Of a DNA stretch of 64,000 bases, positions 35,990 to 45,139 are shown one piece after another. The stretch lies in assembly GCA_014323675.1 (NCBI GenBank), contig JACONN010000006.1, forward strand, positions 930,001 through 994,000. Reading direction: 5' to 3'. This DNA comes from Hormoscilla sp. GM7CHS1pb. Lineage in GTDB: Bacteria > Cyanobacteriota > Cyanobacteriia > Cyanobacteriales > Desertifilaceae. Within the stretch, counting starts at the first letter, position 1. Every line of letters begins with the position of its first letter. The position numbers and the translations under genes were made by a program. The notes under the pieces are model-generated. The model saw only the letters and a list, made by a program, of their open reading frames with translations. It searched no databases and was not told the DNA's origin.

Positions 35990-36883
35990 ATGTCAGATAC
36001 ATCGCTCAAAACAATTGAAAATCAAATTATTCACCAAGATATTTTCGATGCGGCACCCTATTTGCCGATCGGGTTTGCGGAATTGCTAGTGTTGGACCCT
36101 CCATACAATCTTTCAAAAAACTACAATGGTTACCTGTTCAAAGAAAAGGAGAAGTCGGAATATCAGGAGTGGTTTGCGGGAGTGGTTAGGCTTGTCAAAC
36201 CAATGCTGAAGCCCACAGCAACAGTCTACGTATGCTCTGATTGGAGAACATCTGTATTGATTGCTCCGATACTTGAAAAGGAGTTCCGCATCCAAAATCG
36301 CATCACCTGGGAAAGAGAAAAAGGGAGAGGCGCAAAATCTAACTGGAAAAATAACACTGAAGACATCTGGTTTTGTACGGTCTCCGAGCAATACCGCTTT
36401 AACCTTGATGCGGTAAAGCTAAAGCGAAAGGTTATTGCTCCCTATCGTACAGAAGATGGGCGTCCAAAAGATTGGCAAGCAGAGGCGGGAGGTAATTTCC
36501 GCCTCACCCATCCATCAAATATCTGGACAGATATCACAATTCCCTTTTGGTCAATGCCGGAGAATACCAAGCATCCCACCCAAAAACCCGAAAAACTGAT
36601 TGCTAAGTTAGTGCTGGCAAGCTCTAATCCCGGGGAGATGGTGTTAGATCCATTCTTAGGTAGTGGAACTACTGCGGTAGTTGCTAAAAAACTTGGCAGG
36701 CGCTTTGTGGGCGTGGAAATTAATCAAGAATACTGCTGCTGGGCTTTGAAGCGCCTGGCAATTGCTCAAGAGTATCCGTCTATTCAGGGATATGCTGACG
36801 GCGTGTTTTGGGAGCGAAACACCCTCAGCGCTCAACCAAAAGACAAGAAGCCGAGTGTAGCGCAGACGGAACTGTTTTTATGA
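35990..36883 (+). CDS. Type II DNA adenine methyltransferase, beta class
   Basis: Catalytic motif IV DPPYNLSKNYNG comes first and SAM-binding motif I DPFLGSGTTAVVAKKLGRRF last, the beta-class order; DPPY points to N6-adenine. HPTQKP precedes motif I as in other beta enzymes. About 297 residues from ATG 35990; ATG 35948 and GTG 35900 in the same frame are alternatives, and none has a strong Shine-Dalgarno. It protects host DNA against the endonuclease encoded immediately downstream, whose ATG overlaps its stop (ATGA). Intact. Confidence 0.9.
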   Translation: MSDTSLKTIENQIIHQDIFDAAPYLPIGFAELLVLDPPYNLSKNYNGYLFKEKEKSEYQEWFAGVVRLVKPMLKPTATVYVCSDWRTSVLIAPILEKEFRIQNRITWEREKGRGAKSNWKNNTEDIWFCTVSEQYRFNLDAVKLKRKVIAPYRTEDGRPKDWQAEAGGNFRLTHPSNIWTDITIPFWSMPENTKHPTQKPEKLIAKLVLASSNPGEMVLDPFLGSGTTAVVAKKLGRRFVGVEINQEYCCWALKRLAIAQEYPSIQGYADGVFWERNTLSAQPKDKKPSVAQTELFL

Positions 36884-37548
36884 AATCCAACTTTTTCTAT
36901 GGAGGGCACTATCAGGCGGTTGCTGCATCGATCGGAGATTACATTAACTCTGTGCCCGAATTTCTGTCTGCCCAGACTGCCCGCAGCACAAGGGCCGCAG
37001 GTGATGCAATTGAAGGACTCATAGCCGATCGGTTCGATACGTTCCTAGGAGATTGGTGCCAAGAGTATTCAGCCAACTTTGCGCGTCGGGCAATGGCAGA
37101 TGTTGCATTCAGGGATAAGGAAGATTTCTACTGCGTTGTCGATGTCAAGACCCACCGCGAAGATACAAAGTTCAATATGCCGAATCTTACATCTGTAGAA
37201 CGGATATCTAGATTCTATGAGGACGATAAGAACATATTCGCGTTGATAATGGTCAAGTACGTGCTGGAAGGAAATCGAGTTACGGCAACAGAGGTCAGTT
37301 TCTGCCCAATTGAGTTTCTCGACTGGGATTGCCTCACCGTAGGTGCCCTTGGATGGGGACAGATTCAAATTGCGAATTCCAATCGCATCTTGGTGAATCA
37401 GGGGTACTCCAGAAAGCAGTGGATGTTGTCGCTCTGTGAGACGATGTTCGACTTTTATCCGAAGGAAATATTGAAGATTCAAGAGAGAATCGAACGCTTC
37501 CAGGAAGTGAAGTCATTCTGGGAGAGCAAGCAAGATATTTGGGTCTAA
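36880..37548 (+). CDS. Type II restriction endonuclease, HincII-like
   Basis: 222 residues from ATG 36880, which overlaps the methylase stop and so is probably translationally coupled; ATG 36808 inside the methylase is less likely. The core reads AAGDAIEGLIADRF, then MADVAFRDKEDFYCVVDVKT, then NMPNLTSVERIS. From memory this parallels HincII (AAGEPFEKL, ADILLVKDQFYELLDVKT, APNIISAYKLA), where the two Asp and the Lys of D...DVK are catalytic. A GTYRAC-like target is a possible inference only. Mg-dependent cleavage of unmethylated foreign DNA in the cytoplasm. Confidence 0.75.
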   Translation: MKSNFFYGGHYQAVAASIGDYINSVPEFLSAQTARSTRAAGDAIEGLIADRFDTFLGDWCQEYSANFARRAMADVAFRDKEDFYCVVDVKTHREDTKFNMPNLTSVERISRFYEDDKNIFALIMVKYVLEGNRVTATEVSFCPIEFLDWDCLTVGALGWGQIQIANSNRILVNQGYSRKQWMLSLCETMFDFYPKEILKIQERIERFQEVKSFWESKQDIWV

Positions 37549-37895
37549 CAAAGCAATGCATTGCCTGTTTTCCCTGGTGGTAAAACAGTTTAATTCTGGC
37601 AGGGCAGTCTGGGCAATGGGCATACCCGAAAAATGTTCCCACATTGACAGATCTGGCAAAATATTGCGCGTTTTGCTCCGGCGGCTTTTGTGACGGGAGG
37701 TTTAGATCCGATGGACGATCGCCACACATGGCTGGAAATGGGGCGATCGCTCTCTCAACCGGTACAGGCGATCCCCAGATCGAAAGCCATGAAGTCGCAG
37801 GAACCCTCGGTCTGCATGAATAATATGCTGAGATAGTGGGGGCGATCGGCCTTAAGTTTTTAGAGGGTTAATTCTGCGCTATTTCATCGCACTAA
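37549..37895. other. Intergenic, 347 bases
   Basis: Contains HIP1 sites and a GCCATGAAGTCGCAGGAACC segment (37784) similar to 45093. No gene seen. Confidence 0.4.
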
Positions 37896-39944
37896 CTAAG
37901 TTCTATTTACAGAGAAAGCATAATTTCCATCGGGAAATCTAATGACAGGAACCCAGAAAGGTACTCCATCCCATCCTCGATTAATTCTATTTGGCAAATA
38001 ATCTACTTTACCATTAAATTTAAATAAAAATAAGGCAAGGCAGTTTGGTTGTATGTTGAACCTAGAAGGGTTAAAACCACCAGGTAATACACTACTAATT
38101 CCTCTATAGTCTCTAGATTGATCTTTTTTACGATCTGAGCTACGAGTTACAACCATTACTATCGCTTGATTTCTGTATTCTGGGATATTTCCTATTGACG
38201 ATACAGCTTGTCTAATGAGATCGTCTTTCCAGGTTCCTCTAGATTGCAGAGAAGCAAATTTAAAATCTAGAAGATCTAGTAAGTTTTCAAAAGGTACAGA
38301 ATATGGTGTCTTTTCCTCAAAGGTATAGAGGAGATTGTCAATCATTTCTGTCTGATTCCCTAAGATATCAGGAGAAGAAATAGGAAGAGATGGAAAATAA
38401 CTTTGCCCACCTAAATAAGTCACGATATCGACGGTGCTATCATCCAGAACGTTTCTTCTGGTAGGTCTAATATTCCTAGCCATCAATGGGATCACAGGAA
38501 TTGCCTTATGGGAAACTCTACATTTTTCCCTCATTGCATTGTCTGTTCTGTGGATATTACAAAATCTAATGCCAAGATGTTGAGGTAGATAAATGCGGAT
38601 AGCAGGTAGCTCTGCATGTCTATAGCCATACATTCGTGCGTGCTGTAGTACGGTATCAATTTGAGGATAAAGAGCATCCCTACCGTAATAAGTAACGAGC
38701 AAATTTTTGATCGTCACACCTCGACCTATTTTAGTTCCTCCAATGTACAGAGTATGCCTTCGTGATGGGTTAGGACTTACTCCTGCCCCTGTTCTTGCAT
38801 TAATTTCAATAACTTCAGTGGAAGCAATCGCTCTCGCTGCTTCTGCAATTATATCTTCAAATGCTGGAATATTTTCAAAAGTCCCCTGCATATCAGCATA
38901 AGCTTCTTCCAAACCCTCTCTAAAATTTTGAGATATTGCGTTTATATAATTTCTCTCCACTATTGTCAGTTCTACAGCTAACAAATTTCTATACTCATCA
39001 ACTAAACGAGCAGCAGATAAGTGAGCAGTTTGTCTAAAGCTAGTGTGCAGCAAATAAGTATAGTTTTTGGTGCTACCCAAAAGCCGAAGAATTGCCGCTC
39101 CTACAAAAAATGCAAGTAAAGACTGAGCTAGAGTATCTGGAATATTACCTGGAATATTACTATTTTGTAGGCTTGTGACATCAATAAATGGAACTACACG
39201 CACATGATTGGAGTTAGCAAAGTCTTCATCAGCAAAGAAATAATTCCCACCTACATACCCTGTTCCTGGAGTTGTAGGTACTACAAAATTAGGTCTAAAA
39301 AGATTGTCTCTATTTTGCAAGAGAAGCGCTTGAGGGGTTGCTGTTGTTTGCAGATATGCATAAGACGCTAAAGTTTGTCTGAGGGTTACAATTGCCTGAT
39401 TTACGGAACTTGCAGGACGATCAGAATTGTTGATCGTCGTATTTAGACTTGCTTGATCGGCCTCATCGTCTACGATCATGGTGGTCTGACTGTGCCAAGA
39501 TAATTGTCGAGTTAAATCAGTAACTCTCCTTAAAATCCTCGCATTTTTTGAGGAAACTAACGCTAGAGGCATAAATGAATTTAAGCCAGCATAGTTTGTG
39601 AAGTCCCTCTTTCCTAACACTTGAAAACCGTCTAGAGATCGTTGTATACGATCGAGAGTTTGATTATAAATGTCATTTAGATCGGAGGTCATTATGATAA
39701 AGTTTCGATAGCCATTATCTGCTGCTAAAGCAAGTGTTGTAATAATGACCACCGTTTTGCCACTTTGAATATGCCCATAAATTAATCCCTGGGTTGAATT
39801 TGCTTGACCAGGACTCGTACAACGTTGAATAATATCAGTTGCATCGTGCAGTATATTATCAAAATCTTGGAAAGAAATATTTTCTTCCCGCTGCAAATAT
39901 TCCTGTAAACGTTTGATATTGTTGCCTGGATTTGTTTTATTCAT
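37896..39944 (-). CDS. Z1-domain ATPase/helicase of a restriction-modification-type defence locus
   Basis: About 682 residues from ATG 39944 (MNKTNPGNNIKRLQEYL); ATG 39995 is an in-frame alternative that nearly abuts the methylase end. Walker A GHIQSGKT and Walker B-like MIVDDEADQASL belong to the P-loop part; the Z1 domain follows with HTSFRQTAHLSAARLV and IGGTKIGRGVTIKNLLVTYY. In published comparative work Z1 proteins occur with cytosine-5 methylases, MutL-like ATPases and nucleases in defence operons. Here its neighbour is a cytosine methylase C-terminal half ending 16-67 bases upstream, so the operon was methylase then Z1. The ORF is intact although the methylase is not. No MutL-like ATPase or nuclease partner is seen in the window. 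Confidence 0.8.
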   Translation of the reverse strand: MNKTNPGNNIKRLQEYLQREENISFQDFDNILHDATDIIQRCTSPGQANSTQGLIYGHIQSGKTVVIITTLALAADNGYRNFIIMTSDLNDIYNQTLDRIQRSLDGFQVLGKRDFTNYAGLNSFMPLALVSSKNARILRRVTDLTRQLSWHSQTTMIVDDEADQASLNTTINNSDRPASSVNQAIVTLRQTLASYAYLQTTATPQALLLQNRDNLFRPNFVVPTTPGTGYVGGNYFFADEDFANSNHVRVVPFIDVTSLQNSNIPGNIPDTLAQSLLAFFVGAAILRLLGSTKNYTYLLHTSFRQTAHLSAARLVDEYRNLLAVELTIVERNYINAISQNFREGLEEAYADMQGTFENIPAFEDIIAEAARAIASTEVIEINARTGAGVSPNPSRRHTLYIGGTKIGRGVTIKNLLVTYYGRDALYPQIDTVLQHARMYGYRHAELPAIRIYLPQHLGIRFCNIHRTDNAMREKCRVSHKAIPVIPLMARNIRPTRRNVLDDSTVDIVTYLGGQSYFPSLPISSPDILGNQTEMIDNLLYTFEEKTPYSVPFENLLDLLDFKFASLQSRGTWKDDLIRQAVSSIGNIPEYRNQAIVMVVTRSSDRKKDQSRDYRGISSVLPGGFNPSRFNIQPNCLALFLFKFNGKVDYLPNRINRGWDGVPFWVPVIRFPDGNYAFSVNRT

Positions 39945-40010
39945 GACCAAAAACTGCAAAATCAAAAAAAATCTGTTGTAAGCACTAGAAAACACGATCT
40001 ATACCTAGAG

Positions 40011-40859
40011 TTATAGCTTCAGAATATATTCTGCTATAGCTAGTGTTAAAAGAAAGCTAATTGCATTGGCTAATTGCTGTTGTTTATGCATAATGCCACC
40101 TGGCAAAGAGTCATCTAAATTGCCACAAAAAGTAAACCAATCGGGAAGTGACTGTAATCGAGCGGCTTCACGTAAAGACAAGCCCCTATCTTGTTCAGGA
40201 TGAACTATCATGCTTTTTCGATAGTTTCCGATAGTAATAGAAGGCTCACACAACTTTAATCTTCTATAAATATTGCTATGTGTTCTTGATATATCTCGGT
40301 AATTATTAATCATGTGCTGAATATTTTGCCAGTTACCACCTTGGGGTATATTTTTGTATCTGTTTATGACATAATCTGCTTGGCGTGAAACTATATGTCC
40401 CTCTATTACGTCTCTAGGGGCCATTTCACGCATCCGCATTAAAAATGTATTTGCCTTTAATTTCTCTTCGTTTGGTTCTTGATATTTCTGAATTAACCTA
40501 CTTTCACCATTAGCGACTTCTGGTAAATCACAAATAGCCTCATCTACTGTTACATAATGTCTCTTACCTAAAAATCCATGTGTTGGCTTTGGAAATGCAC
40601 CCCATGCATCAAAGTCAGCAACGCTATAACCTAGACTTTTATGCAAGCCAAGTAAAAAGAAACGGTTTCTATGTTGTGGTACGCCATACCAAGCTGCATC
40701 CACGACAGGTAATTGCTCAAGATCTTGGTGGTGAAGGAATATGGGTACTGCCGGTACTGCATAGTTACTCGGGCCATCGGACTGGAGTGAACAGCCCTTG
40801 TACTGCCTCGGAATGCCTAACAGGACAAGAGCAATTTTTGAGGAGCGAAAACTTCTCAA
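40011..40859 (-). pseudogene. C-terminal half of a cytosine-5 DNA methyltransferase
   Basis: Homology begins at LPVVDAAWYGVPQHRNRFFL (motif VIII, about 40715) and runs through the target-recognition region to motifs IX/X (LSLREAARLQSLPDWFTF; QQQLANAISFLL). Residues before that (40720-40859) are unrelated. The catalytic half is missing on this side. A catalytic half is found at 42703-43439 beyond an IS66-like element, but it also ends in a motif VIII sequence, so the two halves may come from two different methylase genes. Confidence 0.8.
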
Positions 40860-41009
40860 ATGCTTACGGGGTGGGGGGTTTTGACCTCGAAGTGGTGAGT
40901 CGGCAGCCGAGCGCCCGAATATGCAGTTGAGATGCGCGACAGCTGATTTTTTTCAAAATCCCGCGCCCAGGGTTGACAAATTCGATAAATAAGTAGTAAG
41001 TTGGAAGAC
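40716..41009. other. Unassigned DNA left of the IS66-like transposase
   Basis: A GC-richer stretch (40720-40930) open on the + strand (GHRTGVNSPCTASECLTGQE) with no firm match, perhaps the tail of another mobile element; then AT-rich sequence. No convincing terminal inverted repeat found. Confidence 0.35.
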
Positions 41010-42556
41010 ATGACTAAGAATTGGCTTGCTGACCTCGACCAAGACACAGAGAATCTCGACCCAAAAAGTCGGGAAGTTTTGCAGCGGTTACTCAATTACC
41101 TAGAAGACCTATACAGCCAAAACCTTGAATTGAAAGCTGACAATCAACGATTGAGAGATGAAATAGCCGCGCTCAAAGGGCACAAGGGAAAACCTGACAT
41201 CAAACCTCAAGCCAAAGCTGATACTTCTAAAGCTGATACTTCTGCGGAGGCCAAACCAGAGCAGCCCAATAGTCGAGAGCGAAAAAAGAAAAAACCGAAA
41301 ACCCCCCCCAGGAACGTCGCCAACTTATTCATATTGACAGAGAAGAGGTTATCAAACTGGCTCGGAGTAACTTGCCGTCAGATATCACCCATAGAGGCTA
41401 CCGAGAAGTAACAATTCAAAATATTATATTTAAAACAGACACGGTTATTTATCGACTAGAAAGACTCTATTCACCTAGTACGGAGAAATTTTACGAAGCC
41501 CAGTTGCCGCAAGGATTAAAAGGCAAATCTTACGGGAGTGAACTCGAAGCATTTGTTCTCACTTTGTATTATCAGTTACGAGTGCCAGAAGAAAAGATTC
41601 TTAAATTGTTGCCGTCTCAGGGAATAGTAATCTCGGCGGGAAAAATATCTAACTTAATAACTCGGCAATATTTAAGAGAATTTACTGAAGAACGAAATGC
41701 TATTTTAGAAGCGGGACTGGGCAGTACCAGTTATCACCAAATTGATGATACGGGGATGCGGGTTAATGGGAAAAATTGCTATGTATTCACACTCTGCAAT
41801 CCTTACTATAGCAGTTTTTTTACCAGAGAGCGCAAAAACTCTGAAACAGTTCTCCAAATGTTAAACGAATTGCAGTTGGATCCAACTGAATTAGCAGTTG
41901 TTCAATCAGATGATTTAGTTGACAGTATTTTGCCTGACAAGAAGAAAAAGCAGCTCGGGGACTACATAGATATTTTGGTGGCTGATGACGCGGGACAATT
42001 TCACAACCAGACGAACCATCGTAGTTTATGCTGGATTCATGAAGGACGACACTACGAAAAGCTGACTCCTCTGGTTCCCTCTCATCAAAAAAGCCTGGCA
42101 CAATTTCTCTCTTATTTTTGGATTTACTATTATCAACTCAAAGCCTATCAACAGCAAAGCACAGAAGAGCAGCGACAACAAAAACTGTTGCTTGAAACCG
42201 AATTTGACAAATTGTTTTCCCGTCAAACCGGATACAGTGCTTTAGATCATAGAATTGATTTAACAAAACAGAAGAAGCCTTATTTACTATTAGTTCTAGA
42301 TTTTCCTGAAGTTCCTCTTGACAATAATGAGGCAGAGCGGACAGTCCGGGAGTATGTGATTAAGCGCAAAATCTCCAATGGAACCCGCACTCTACAGGGG
42401 ACTCAGGCGTGGGAAGTGTTTTTGGCTCTGGTTGACACCTGCCGCAAAAACGGAGTGAATTTTTATTCGTACATTAAGGATCGAATTTCCAAATCTTTCA
42501 AGATGCCAGCGTTGTCCACGCTAATTCAACAGATGCAGCCGCCAAAACCAACATAA
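41010..42556 (+). mobile_element. IS66-like transposase gene with a frame change at C8
   Basis: ORF A (ATG 41010, GGAAG upstream) has the leucine-zipper-like N-terminus (RLLNYLEDLYSQNLELKADN) and basic linker; ORF B (to 42556) has the catalytic domain with QIDDTGMRVNG, ILVADDAGQFHNQT and LDNNEAERTVREYVIKRK, typical of IS66-type DDE transposases. The frames switch -1 at the C8 run 41302-41309; reading QERRQLIHIDREEVIKLARS continues correctly in the second frame. This may be programmed slippage or a lost base. The accessory ORFs of classical IS66 are absent. It lies between the two cytosine-methylase halves. Confidence 0.75.
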
Positions 42557-42702
42557 ACATAAACCATTGACTCCAAGTCTCGCTTGTGTAGTTTCCACCT
42601 AAGCACCAAGGGTGTTACAGCTCCTTGTTATAAAGGACAGACTCATTAAGTGCGACATCAGCTCCTGTTTAAAAAGCTGCAGGAGCTACTCTCGTGTGGA
42701 AA
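42557..42702. other. Right flank of the IS66-like gene
   Basis: Several AGCTCCT/AGGAGCT half-sites (42618, 42660, 42684) and TTTCCAC...GTGGAAA arms; probably the element's right end, but the border is not defined. Confidence 0.35.
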
Positions 42703-43439
42703 TCACTCCCCACCAACATATTGAGCAACTTCCACGACAGCTGGGAAAAGAACATATCCAGCATCAATCATTTTTTGAGAAACATAATCCACCACGCCTA
42801 TATCTTTTGCCCTTCTTTCGCTTGATTTCGGTGTCCAAAGTATTCCCTGTACGTTTTCCAAAAGAATAACTTTAGGCTCTAGTTCTATAGCGCATTTCAC
42901 AAAAATATCCACAAGTTTATTGTAGGGATTATCTGGACTCCAAGAATTTCTATTTGACTGTGAAAACCCCTGGCATGGAGGACCACCGATTAACACATCA
43001 ACTCCCCCTTCTCGATCTACTACGTTTTTAATAATGTCTCGACCATTTTGAGATTTCAAATCAATCGGAGAGAATTCCTTAGGACAGCAATCATTAGCCC
43101 TATTTGTTGCGTTTTCCTCGAAAAACTTATGGTTTTTTTCTAGGCTTTTAACATAAATTGGATTTATTTCGGCTGCACCAATCACCCGGAAACTTTTTTT
43201 GAGTTGCTGGCCATTAAAAATCCCGTGCTCATTCCACCTGCGCCTGCAAACAGGTCAATGACTCGCAATGAGTTGCGAGACTGAGTAAGACTACCTAGTA
43301 AATTATTTTCTTTTAATAAAGACTCAGAACCTTCCCTCTGCGCCAAAGATAAATTGAGCAGCTTATCCTGCTCATCAGATATCTTTATATTAGCTCTGTA
43401 ACGAAGCCTTGAACCTGGACGACAAGCTGGTTTACGCAT
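42703..43439 (-). pseudogene. N-terminal, catalytic half of a cytosine-5 DNA methyltransferase, frameshifted
   Basis: Starts MRKPACRPGSRLRYRANIKI at 43439; motif I is RVIDLFAGAGGMSTGFLM. At T7 (43194-43200, A7 in the sense direction) the frame breaks; A8 would join it to VIGAAEINPIYVKSLEKNH. Motif IV GGPPCQGFSQSN carries the catalytic Cys and motif VI is LLENVQGIL. The sequence stops at VVEVAQY followed by unrelated codons, exactly at motif VIII. So the gene is broken twice, by a one-base deletion and by the mobile-element junction. Confidence 0.85.
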
Positions 43440-43539
43440 TGATAACTGTCAGAATAATTACGTGTTTACAATACATCGATACTAATTATACGGTTTGCAT
43501 ATGAAACCCCCAATGTTATTTTTCTTTGGAATTTTTCTG

Positions 43540-43990
43540 CATAAATACCCTAAAGGTCATGTTATACAGAATTTTTCCATAATGCATCCTGATTCGGGAG
43601 CTTATACAGATTTCATTGCCTAGCATAACACGCTCGTGTGCCTTGGTAACATAAATTATGTTAATTTTTGTTAAGTTGCCTGAAAGCTTCTCCCAGAAAT
43701 AGATTCAGCTATTTGACATTTCTTAACATAGGCTGGGCATGTTTGTGCCTACCTACTTATCTTGTACCGATCGCCCCTCCCCCTGTCTGTTCTCATATAT
43801 CGATATCCAGTCGGTATCGGTGTGGTGGCGATCGCTCTGCCCGCCAGTCGCTCTCCTCATGGCTACCCAAGGAGCCACCAAGCGTCAAAAGCCGAAATTG
43901 CCGTATTGGTGGAGTTGCCTCAAATGCCGCACCAGCCTACTGCCAGTGGATATTTTGTGCATGAACAGTATGTCGCCGAGGTGGGATAAA
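43540..43990. repeat. Cassette-flanking long repeat, copy A
   Basis: Contains in order: CATGTTATACAGAATTTTTC, ACACGCTCGTGTGCCTTGGT, CTTCTCCCAGAAATAGATTC, TATCTTGTACCGATCGCCCC, CATATATCGATATCCAGTC, and a decayed coding tail (VHEQYVAEV). Similar modules recur at 44016, 45001 and 46100. Confidence 0.75.
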
Positions 43991-44015
43991 TCGCTCTGGC
44001 TTTTTTACTAATCTA

Positions 44016-44190
44016 CATAAACACCCCTTATGTCATGTTATACGGAATTTTTCCATCTAGCATCCTGATTTGGGAGCTTATACAGATTTCATCACCTAGT
44101 CTAACACGCTCGTGTGCCTTGGTAGCCGAAATTGTGTTAAGTTTTGTTAAATTTATGAAACCCTCTCCCAGAAATCGATAGCTGGTGAAA
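44016..44190. repeat. Cassette-flanking long repeat, copy B (partial)
   Basis: CATGTTATACGGAATTTTTC, GGGAGCTTATACAGATTTC, ACACGCTCGTGTGCCTTGGT and CTCTCCCAGAAATCGATA match copy A in order. It lies just beyond the 3' end of the toxin gene. Confidence 0.75.
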
Positions 44191-44197
44191 CTCTTGC

Positions 44198-44670
44198 TTA
44201 AGGATCCTGTTCTAGAAGAGATTGAAGCAAGCTGGATGATATCCAGAAATTAGTTTCCCGCAGTCTTTCAATAGCGACAGTGAGATCGATTAATCCCAGG
44301 GTCGCAGACTGCTGCAACACTCCCAGTAAACCAGTCACAATTAGCCCCCGTTCTACTGCAAGTCGCCTTGCTTGGATATCGTCGAGTAAAATCAAATCTG
44401 CCTCTAGTTCTTCGGCCAGCAAAATCGCTTCGCGTTCGCCAGCACCCAATCGTTGCAGTGGGACGTCAGGGGCGTAGATACCGATTGGATTTCCAGCCAG
44501 TCTGGCGGGCTGGAAATCCAGTTTCTCACTATTGTTGGGGCTTTTGATGCCCCCAGTTCATCGCACACTGCTTGGGGAACGAACACGCGATCGAATAATT
44601 GTGGTAATAGTTCAAATTGGTCAATCAGTATCAAATAACGCAAAGGTGACGTATTGGAAATAACAGTCAT
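44198..44670 (-). pseudogene. DUF3368 (PIN-like) toxin with frameshift
   Basis: First part MTVISNTSPLRYLILIDQFE (from 44670) contains the PIN-type Asn-Thr-Ser/Pro start and FVPQAVCDEL; the second part, in another frame, has LGAGEREAILLAEELEADLI and LLDDIQARRLAVERGL with the acidic residues of the nuclease site. The frames meet at about 44480, beside a perfect 12-bp inverted repeat (GGATTTCCAGCC/GGCTGGAAATCC, 44487-44519). Family role: RNase toxin paired with a UPF0175 antitoxin, whose gene overlaps its start. Probably inactive as read. Confidence 0.8.
44487..44519. repeat. Perfect 12-bp inverted repeat in the toxin gene
   Basis: GGATTTCCAGCC (44487-44498) and GGCTGGAAATCC (44508-44519) with a 9-base loop, next to the frame break. 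Confidence 0.85.
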
Positions 44671-44930
44671 TTTCCCCTCACTTTGCGAATATTCTGGACA
44701 TCTTGCTCTAGATCGGCTAGGGTGTAGTTTAGATAAGCGCCTTCTTTCTTGAGAAACCCATCAACTTCATAGCGGCCCAAGCCAAGTATCCGCCCCACCT
44801 CAGCATGAGTAATTGCCTCATCTCGATAGGCTTCTGCAGCGGTAATTTCCAACACCCGCTGTTCCATATTACCCCATTTATCTTCCATATACTTGGCGAT
44901 TTTGTCAGGGATTTCAATCGCGATTTTCAT
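44667..44930 (-). CDS. UPF0175-family antitoxin
   Basis: 87 residues, MKIAIEIPDKIAKYMEDKWG followed by LEITAAEAYRDEAITHAEVG and LGLGRYEVDGFLKKEGAYL, the small helix-turn-helix protein that usually precedes DUF3368 toxins. Its stop overlaps the toxin ATG (TGA/ATG at 44667-44670), implying coupling. It would neutralise the toxin and bind its own promoter. Intact, whereas the toxin is frameshifted, the order of loss expected for a decaying pair. Copy C of the long repeat lies just upstream. Confidence 0.8.
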   Translation of the reverse strand: MKIAIEIPDKIAKYMEDKWGNMEQRVLEITAAEAYRDEAITHAEVGRILGLGRYEVDGFLKKEGAYLNYTLADLEQDVQNIRKVRGK

Positions 44931-45000
44931 GGCATAACCTCCTAGAGCCTCTGCTTGAGTATAGCATATCTTGACCAGATTTTTCCTCGTCAGTTACCTA

Positions 45001-45080
45001 GCTACCTATCTTGTACCGATCGCCCCTCCCCCTTTCTGTTCTCATATATCGATATCCAGTCGGTATCGGTGTGGTGGCGC
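45001..45080. repeat. Cassette-flanking long repeat, copy C (partial)
   Basis: TATCTTGTACCGATCGCCCC, TCCCCCTTTCTGTTCTCATA and CGATATCCAGTCGGTATCGG match copies A and D. It lies between the antitoxin start and the methyltransferase end. Confidence 0.8.
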
Positions 45081-45139
45081 CAGGGCTATCGCCATGAAGT
45101 CACGGGAAACCTGAGAAAGTATTCAGCATGTTAGCATCT

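Noticed and set aside
40580..40930. 116-codon + strand ORF left of the IS66-like gene
   Set aside because: First half is antisense to the methylase fragment; the second half has no firm family match.
43668..44011. Three overlapping + strand ORFs of 75-98 codons
   Set aside because: They lie in repeat copy A; only a short decayed tail (VHEQYVAEV) resembles a coding remnant, not a gene.
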